Source of the DNA: Talpa occidentalis
Taxonomy: Eukaryota > Chordata > Mammalia > Eulipotyphla > Talpidae
Direction: 5' to 3'
Length of the DNA: 64,000 bases
Assembly: GCF_014898055.3 (NCBI RefSeq)
Contig: NW_023601433.1
Span: forward strand, 23,673,641-23,737,640
Shown: one piece after another, positions 58,021 to 64,000 of the stretch
Position numbering within the stretch: the stretch's first letter is position 1
Layout: each line of letters starts with the position of its first letter
The notes under the pieces: generated by a model
Seen by the model: the letters and a program-made list of their open reading frames with translations, nothing else
The model's database searches: none
What the model was told of the DNA's origin: nothing
Position numbers and translations under genes: made by a program

Positions 58021-60568
58021 CCTGGTGCAGAACTCCCCAGCAGCCAGGGTGCTGCTTTTGTGCCGTCCTGGGATGCTGGCGCCCCCGGCAGCCTGGGGTG
58101 CGGGAAGGCAGGGCATGAGGAGCTGCTTGTCTGGGGTCTCGGGGGCCGGGCTAAGTTCCTGCCAGGCTGAGATACTTTCCCTTCCTTCCAGGTGCTGCCT
58201 GGTCCCAGATGCCCCGGGCGCCCCCATTAAAGTTCCCGTTCCTGGACAGAGGACTGGTTCCTCATAAATTGCCGATTCCTTGAGGGAAAGACATGCTGCA
58301 GGATGCCGGTTTTATTTTGTCTTTTACTGTGAGTTATCCTCGAGTGTGTGTCCGTCAATGTGGGGTCCAGCTGGAAAGGAGGGTGGATGGTGCAAAGGAC
58401 TCTTCCCAATGTCCCTGAGTGTGCCGGGAAGGCCGGAGAAAGCATCTGAAAACAGCCCATGTTTCCCTAATTGCCTGGAGGGATCCTGGCCAAGGTGTGT
58501 CCCCCAGCTGGGGGAGAGCTGCTGCCAGCCTGGGCAGCCTGAGGCTGTGCAGGTACCTGAGGCTGGGCCCCAGGGCTGGTCCCAGGTGGGCTCCTGATAC
58601 TGAGATGTCTTGATGCCCCTGTTTTCTCCCCCCAAATCCACCCAGCAACAGTTCCCAGAAGCCATGACATGTCCCTGCAGCTGGGGGCCTCCCAGGGTCT
58701 CTCTGGAGGCCCTCTGGGTCCTGCCTTGCCTGGGAAGGAAAGAAGGTAGGTGGGCCTGCAGAGGAAGCCCCAGAAGCAGTCCTCAAGTCTCCTTTCCCGC
58801 TTTCCATTGCCTGCATCTGGCTGCTGTCTGGGTTGGGGGCGTGGGGTGGTGGGTGTGCCTAGGGGTTGAAGACACTTGTTAGGAGGTCCTGAGTGGGTTC
58901 CCTGAGACACTTAGGAGTCCGCCTCCCTTCTTGCCAGGAGCTGCTCCTGCCACCTCACTTGATCTTGCTTTTTCCCGAGATGACTTGTTTGTTCCCTGTA
59001 GGAAATGTGTGTCCGGGGAGACCCTTCGGCTGAGCCCACAAGGCACCATCAGCTTCTCACCTCTGGGGCCTTCTCCTCTCTGCAGCGTCCACCTTCAGAG
59101 GCTCTCCCTGGTCCTCCTTGTCCTAGGTAGTCTCCCACCCCTGAATGCCTCTTGTAGTCCCTGGTCACTGTCCATAAAAAATGTGTCCCACAGCTTCCTA
59201 ATCAGCGTGGGACACAGGTTGGCCACCGTGGTGGTGCATGCTGTCCCCAGGGTGACTGGGAGGGTCTTGGCGGGCACCCCTTTCCTGGGATGTGGTGTTG
59301 AGAGCATCTTCCTGTGGAAAAAGTTCTGCTCTGCGCTTGCTTGGTCTTTCCTTCCCTCCACCTGGATGTCTCTGTACCTTCCTACTCTGATCGTCCCTTT
59401 CCTTTTCTTCACAGAGGAGATTGGATGCCAAGTCAAGGAAGGAGCCCAAAGACTCACAGGGGAGGAAGCCATCTGAGTTTTTCGGTGCAGAACCCATTGG
59501 CTCCGGTGGTGAGGAGAGACATAATTTCACCTCCAGCAGTGCTCCTGAGTCCAGGAATTGCCACCCCCACCCCAAAGATCCTCCTCTGGCCATCATAAAG
59601 GGGTGAATAGTGCCTGGCACCAGTAATTTTCCCTTTCCCCTTACCACCAGGCCCTCGACTGGAAATGGCAAATAGGCGCCCATGGGACACCCTAAGTTTG
59701 TCCCCTGCCAGAGGCCTCAGCTTCCTCCCCTACTTCTGAGCTCACCCTAACAGCCCCTCCTGCTATCCAGTGGGTGAGGTCAGAGGGATGGTTTTTCACC
59801 CATATGAACTCAGATGGGGCACCCAACTTCCTCATTCCCTGGGCCCTAGTTAACTCTCCAACCAGGCCAAGACACTGTCTCAGTTGTCCAGATGCTGGGG
59901 GCCCTGTGCTCAGCCCAAAACATGCTCAGCTTTTTGAATAAAATTATTTCAAAATGGTGTCTACAAATATTGGAACCGCCCTCCTCTAAAATTATAGCTA
60001 CAGGACATGGAAGAAGCTTGGGTTGATCTTGGTGTGCTCAGGAGGAAGTATCAGCGGTGGAGGGGACCGTGGGGTGGCCACACATGTGGTCAGGTTGGGG
60101 TTCAGGGACCTCCATTTTCTCCTGTGGAGATGAGCCTGAAATTGCTGCCTCATCATTCTGTACTCCTGTATAAGTTTCTAGGGAAAAAGACTTTTAAATT
60201 TCCTTTTAGGAAAAACTTCTGTGAACTGGAGGCTACTTCTATAATAACCATTAACTTTTTCACATTGATCTGGAAGCTTACCTATAATATCTCCTATAGT
60301 TTCTATTTCATATTTGCTTCTGGAACTGTATTTTTTTTCTTACACATTTTTATCTATCTTAGCTATTTTGTTACATATGTTTTTATTAGGAAAAGTGTGC
60401 AATAAAGAGCAGAGGTTGATTGGCCTTGAGTCTCAAGGCTTGGTTTTGGGAACACATGAATTCCTGAGCCTCTGCCTGTCCCTTGAAGGCGGTACTAGAA
60501 GGCCCTGTTTCACTTCTCTCTGTAAATGAGAAGTCTTAGCAGAAATCCTTTTAAAAATTACTGTTCTT
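58021..60568. other. Single-copy sequence, nothing recognised
   Basis: Moderately GC-rich, no SINE or young L1, and only short open frames without family resemblance. GC falls sharply after about 59900. Confidence 0.45.
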
Positions 60569-60843
60569 GGGCCTCCCCAGTGGCGCAGCAGTTGAGCGCT
60601 GGGTTGCGAAGCTGCCTGCAGCCTCTGCAGCTCCAGTTCGATCCCCGGCTGCTCCGCGGCCATCGGAGGAGGGTCCCACATGGCGCGCTGACCTCTCCTG
60701 CTGCCCGCTGCTCCCCTCAGCAGTGTACCTCAGTCCTTCTGCCTGTTCTGCTCCCCGCTCTGGCTCTGGTGAATTCTCTCACTCTCCCATGCTTCTGACT
60801 GTACCCAGTGCTTGTATAAATAAACAAATAAATCTTAAAAAAA
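60569..60843 (+). mobile_element. SINE (plus) with perfect 16-bp target-site duplication
   Basis: The best example of the family: head 'gggcctccccagtggcgcag' (box A region), box B 'gttcgatccccgg', a body and a tail of AAATAAATCTTAAAA type. It is flanked by a perfect direct repeat AAAAATTACTGTTCTT at 60553-60568 and 60866-60881. The perfect duplication suggests a recent insertion. Confidence 0.95.
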
Positions 60844-60881
60844 TGTATTTAAAAAATAAAAAAATAAAAATTACTGTTCTT

Positions 60882-61962
60882 AATATTTCAAAAACGTTCA
60901 TCCAAATTCTAAAAACTAATTCTTAGTTTTGGTTTAGGTGAAAGTGGGTTTTAGAGAACAGGTAATAATGGGCATCATGACTTGGACATGCACAGACATG
61001 ATCTGAAAAATATGGTATTTATGTAGGTTCAAAAGCTCACCAGCACTCTGACTTTTGGAAAGGCACATGGAAAATACATGTGGCTATTGCACAAGTGTTC
61101 TGTGGTAAGCACTAAGAGATCATAACAGCCACTTGATGCTGAGTTGACAGTTTACAAAGAGTTCTCAGAGAGTCACAGAGACAATTATGGGGGCTGCAAA
61201 TCTCCCAGCACAGAGCTTGGCACATGCCCTTCTTACTAGGACCCGTAGCCTGAGGTCTGTCTGTCAGTGCAGACAGTCACTCAGTGTGCCTTTCAATTAA
61301 TGAATGGCAGTCATGATAAGCCACAATAGTATTAGGCTAGTTGAATTTAGTCACTATTAGAAGTAATAGATATTTTTTTATGACTTTAGAGTTACAGATA
61401 TCTCAAAATATAGTTTATGCTCTCTATGAACTCAAATTATGGTGGTTCTTTTCCATCTGAGACAAAGGTTTTCTTTGGCATCAGGTTTGGGACAAGTGTC
61501 AACACTCCTGAGATTTAAGTGTGGGCAGACCCTTTAGACCCCAGAAGCAGGCATCCTCTTGCTACGCTATCACTCCCTTTTGCTCCCCTGATCAATACTC
61601 CAGCTACAAAAAGCATCAAACATCTCAAAGACATCCCAAAGGCACAGGTCACCAAAGGCAATACAAGAAAAGCCACATATATGCAGGTTTTCCTTAGGCT
61701 GCGAGAAGCTCCTTGTAGGCCTGAGGCTTAAGACAGACTGGTGGTGATTGGGATGCTTAAAATTAGAGAGCTTGAAAAACATTTCTTTATGAAATAGCTT
61801 TTTGAGCCTCTAGAGAAAGGATTTCTAGTTCAGAGAGTGACAGTTTCTAGTTTCACCACCTGCATTTTCTCACCAAGTAGGTGAGAAAGGACAAAAATAG
61901 AAAAAAAAAAAAAGAGAATGATATGCAGGAAACTGAAAAATATATAATAATAATGAAAACAT
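60882..61962. other. AT-rich single-copy sequence, nothing recognised
   Basis: No gene, RNA or repeat identified between the SINE at 60569 and the L1 at 61963. Confidence 0.5.
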
Positions 61963-64000
61963 CTTTTTTTTTTTTAATAAATTTTATTGTTATATTCCCC
62001 ATACAATTGCAGCCCCCCCATTCTGACCCCAATCCCTCCCCTCCCACCCCCGCCCCCCTAAAAGTGTCTCTGGTTCATAGTTTTTTGTTGATTTTGATTT
62101 TCACTTTCTTATAGTTATTCATTTTCCTGGTCCCTTATTTAAGTTTTCTAGATTCCTGCTATGAGTGAGACCATCCGGTATTTTTCTTTTTCTTTTTGGC
62201 TTACTTCGCTGAGCATGATCCCTTCCAGCGCCATCCATGTTGCTGCAAATTGCATGTGTTTATCTTCTTTGAATGCTGAGTAATATTCCATGGTATATAT
62301 GTACCACATCTTCTTGATCCAGTCATCTATTTTTGGGCATTTGGGTTGTTTCCAAAGCTTAGCTATTGTAAACAGTGCTGCTATAAACATAGGGGTGCAG
62401 GTGTTCTTTGGAATTGATGTTTCTGTGTCCTTTGGGTAAATACCTAGGAGTGGAATTGCTGGATCATATGGAAGCTCTATGTTTAGTAGGTCCAGAAATC
62501 TCCATACAGCTCTCCACAGTGGTTGGACCAGTTTGCACTCTCACCAACAGTGCAGAAGAGTTCCTTTTTCTCCACACCCTCGCCAACATTTGTTGTTGCT
62601 AGTTTTTTTTAATATGTGCCATTCTCACTGGTGTAAGATGGTATCTCATGGTAGTTTTGATTTGCATTTCCCTGATGACAAGTGATGTTGAACATTTTTT
62701 CATATGCCTGTTGGCCATTTGCATTTCCTCTTCAGAGATGTTTCTTTTAAGCTCTTCTGCCCATTTTTTGACTGGATTATTTTCTTTGTTGTTGTTGAGT
62801 CTCATCAGTTCTTTGCAGATTTTTGTGATCAGTCCTTTATCATTAGTGTTGGGTGCAAAAATGTTCTCCCAGTTGGTGGGGTTTCTCTTTGTTTTTGTTA
62901 TTGTCTCTTTTGCTGTGCAAAAGCTCTTTAATTTGATGTAGTCCCAGCTGTTTATCTTTGCCTTCACTATCACTGCTTTGGGTGATGTGTCTGTAAAGAT
63001 GTCTTTGATGTGCATATCACGTAGTGTTTCGCCTATATTTCCTTCTATATATTTTATGGTTTCAGGTCTTATGTCTAGTTCTTTAATCCATTTTGAGTTG
63101 ATTTTTGTGTATGGTGTGAGGTGGTGGTCAAGCTTCATTCTTTTGCATGTAGCGACCCAGTTTTCCCAGCACCATTTATTGAACAAACTTTCTTTGCTCC
63201 AATGCATATTCTTTGCTCCTTTGTCAAAGATTAGTTGACCATAAATCTGTGGGTTTATTTCTGGATTTTCTATTCGATTCCATTGGTCTGTATGTCTGTT
63301 CTTGTTCCAATACCATGCAGTTTTGATGATTATGGCTTTGTAGTATAGTTTGAATTCTGGGAGTCTGATGCCTCCATTCCCTTCTTTTTTTTTCAGGAGA
63401 GCTTTGGCTATTCGGGGTTTTTGGTGATTCCATATGAATTTCATCAATAATTGTTCTATTTCTTTGAAGAATGACATTGAAATTTTGATTGGAATAGCAT
63501 TGAATCTGTATATTGCTTTTGGTAGGATGGCCATTTTAATAATGTTTATTCTTCCAATCCATGAGCAGGGGATGTCTCTCCATTTCTTTGTGTCTTCTTC
63601 TATTTCTTTTAACAGTGTTTTATAGTTTTCTTTGTATAGGTCCTTTACCTCTTTTGTTAGATTTATTCCCAAATATTTGATTTTTTTTGTTTCAATAACA
63701 AAAGGGATGGTCTTTTTGATTTCTTCTTCTTCAGATTTATTGTTTGTGTATAGGAAGGCTACTGACTTTTGCGTGTTGATTTTGTATCCTGCCACTTTAC
63801 TGAACTGATTGATGAGTTGAATTAGCTTTTCTGTGGAGTTTTTGGGGTTCTCTATGTATAATATCATATCGTCTGCAAATAGTGATAGTTTGACTTCTTC
63901 TTTTCCTATTTGGATTCCTTGGATGTCTTTCTCTTGTCTTATTGCCCTGGCTAGGACTTCCAGTATTATATTGAAAAGCAATGGTGAGAGTGGACATCCT
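61963..64000 (-). mobile_element. Young L1, 3' part, continuing beyond the window
   Basis: Minus-strand L1 of the same family as 19432-25711, better preserved. It shows poly-T from 61963, the G-rich 3' UTR tract (about 62030-62060) and ORF2 from about 62148 onward to the window edge. The 5' part lies outside. Confidence 0.95.
62148..64000 (-). pseudogene. L1 ORF2, reverse transcriptase to C-terminus, one frameshift
   Basis: A 460-codon open frame (63981 to 62599) carries the catalytic [11 protein letters not shown] (about 63860), the thumb and the following domain up to [10 protein letters not shown]. There the frame ends at an eight-T run (62605-62612) where the other young L1 has seven T (20081-20087) and stays in frame through [15 protein letters not shown]. 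The frame resumes at 62390 to 62148 (YTMEYYSAFKEDKHMQF). A single-base insertion in a homopolymer may be the only defect in this stretch before the cysteine-rich block. Confidence 0.93.

Noticed and set aside
60569..60660. Functional tRNA gene
   Set aside because: The box A and box B motifs belong to the SINE head. The sequence does not fold as a complete tRNA, and it is followed by the SINE body and A-rich tail.

Overview
This is a window of nuclear DNA from a placental mammal. The evidence is spliced vertebrate gene pieces (the first coding exon of RAB18 and two copies of PTCHD3 exon 1), young L1 retrotransposons with a typical mammalian ORF1/ORF2 layout, ancient L2 and MIR fragments, CpG islands, and about fifteen copies of one tRNA-derived SINE of about 250 bp. 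I cannot name the species. The SINE has box A and box B promoter motifs, but I do not recognise the family. PTCHD3 on the minus strand, followed by RAB18 on the plus strand, matches the order I recall for human 10p12.1, where ANKRD26 is also nearby.

Layout. 1-5008 is a copy of 14421-19400 (nearly identical, mostly homopolymer indels) and ends at a 100-N gap in the poly-T where the second copy carries an L1. 7120-13215 and 26915-33615 are an older, more diverged duplication (about 90% by eye). Each copy holds an old L1 fragment, one PTCHD3 first exon (minus strand) and a shared SINE. Both PTCHD3 exons are damaged, by different mutations. Between them lie a candidate solo LTR (13829-14150) and a near full-length minus-strand L1 (19432-25711) with broken ORFs. 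33620-35480 holds L2 and MIR relics. The RAB18 CpG-island promoter and first coding exon lie at 35480-36365. Everything to the right should be RAB18 intron 1 if the assembly is right, but no second RAB18 exon was seen in the next 28 kb.

A second 100-N gap (40695-40794) borders the most unusual structure, 40795-43085. This is a tandem array of units of about 540-570 bp, each carrying an ankyrin-repeat exon of the ANKRD26/POTE type plus the same minus-strand SINE. Five exon copies are visible. One (42458-42633) has an open frame and a splice donor; the others are frameshifted, stopped or truncated. 44-61 kb is poor in SINEs and rich in GC. It contains LTR-like pieces, a 100-bp inverted repeat, a diverged 300-bp direct repeat and an orphan CpG island (57470-58020), but no gene I can recognise. 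The window ends inside a second young minus-strand L1 (61963 to beyond 64000).

Nothing here works as a multi-gene system. The window is a story of duplication and decay beside a housekeeping GTPase promoter. The strongest candidate for something undescribed is the ankyrin-exon array. The 5-kb duplication should be checked first as a possible assembly artefact.
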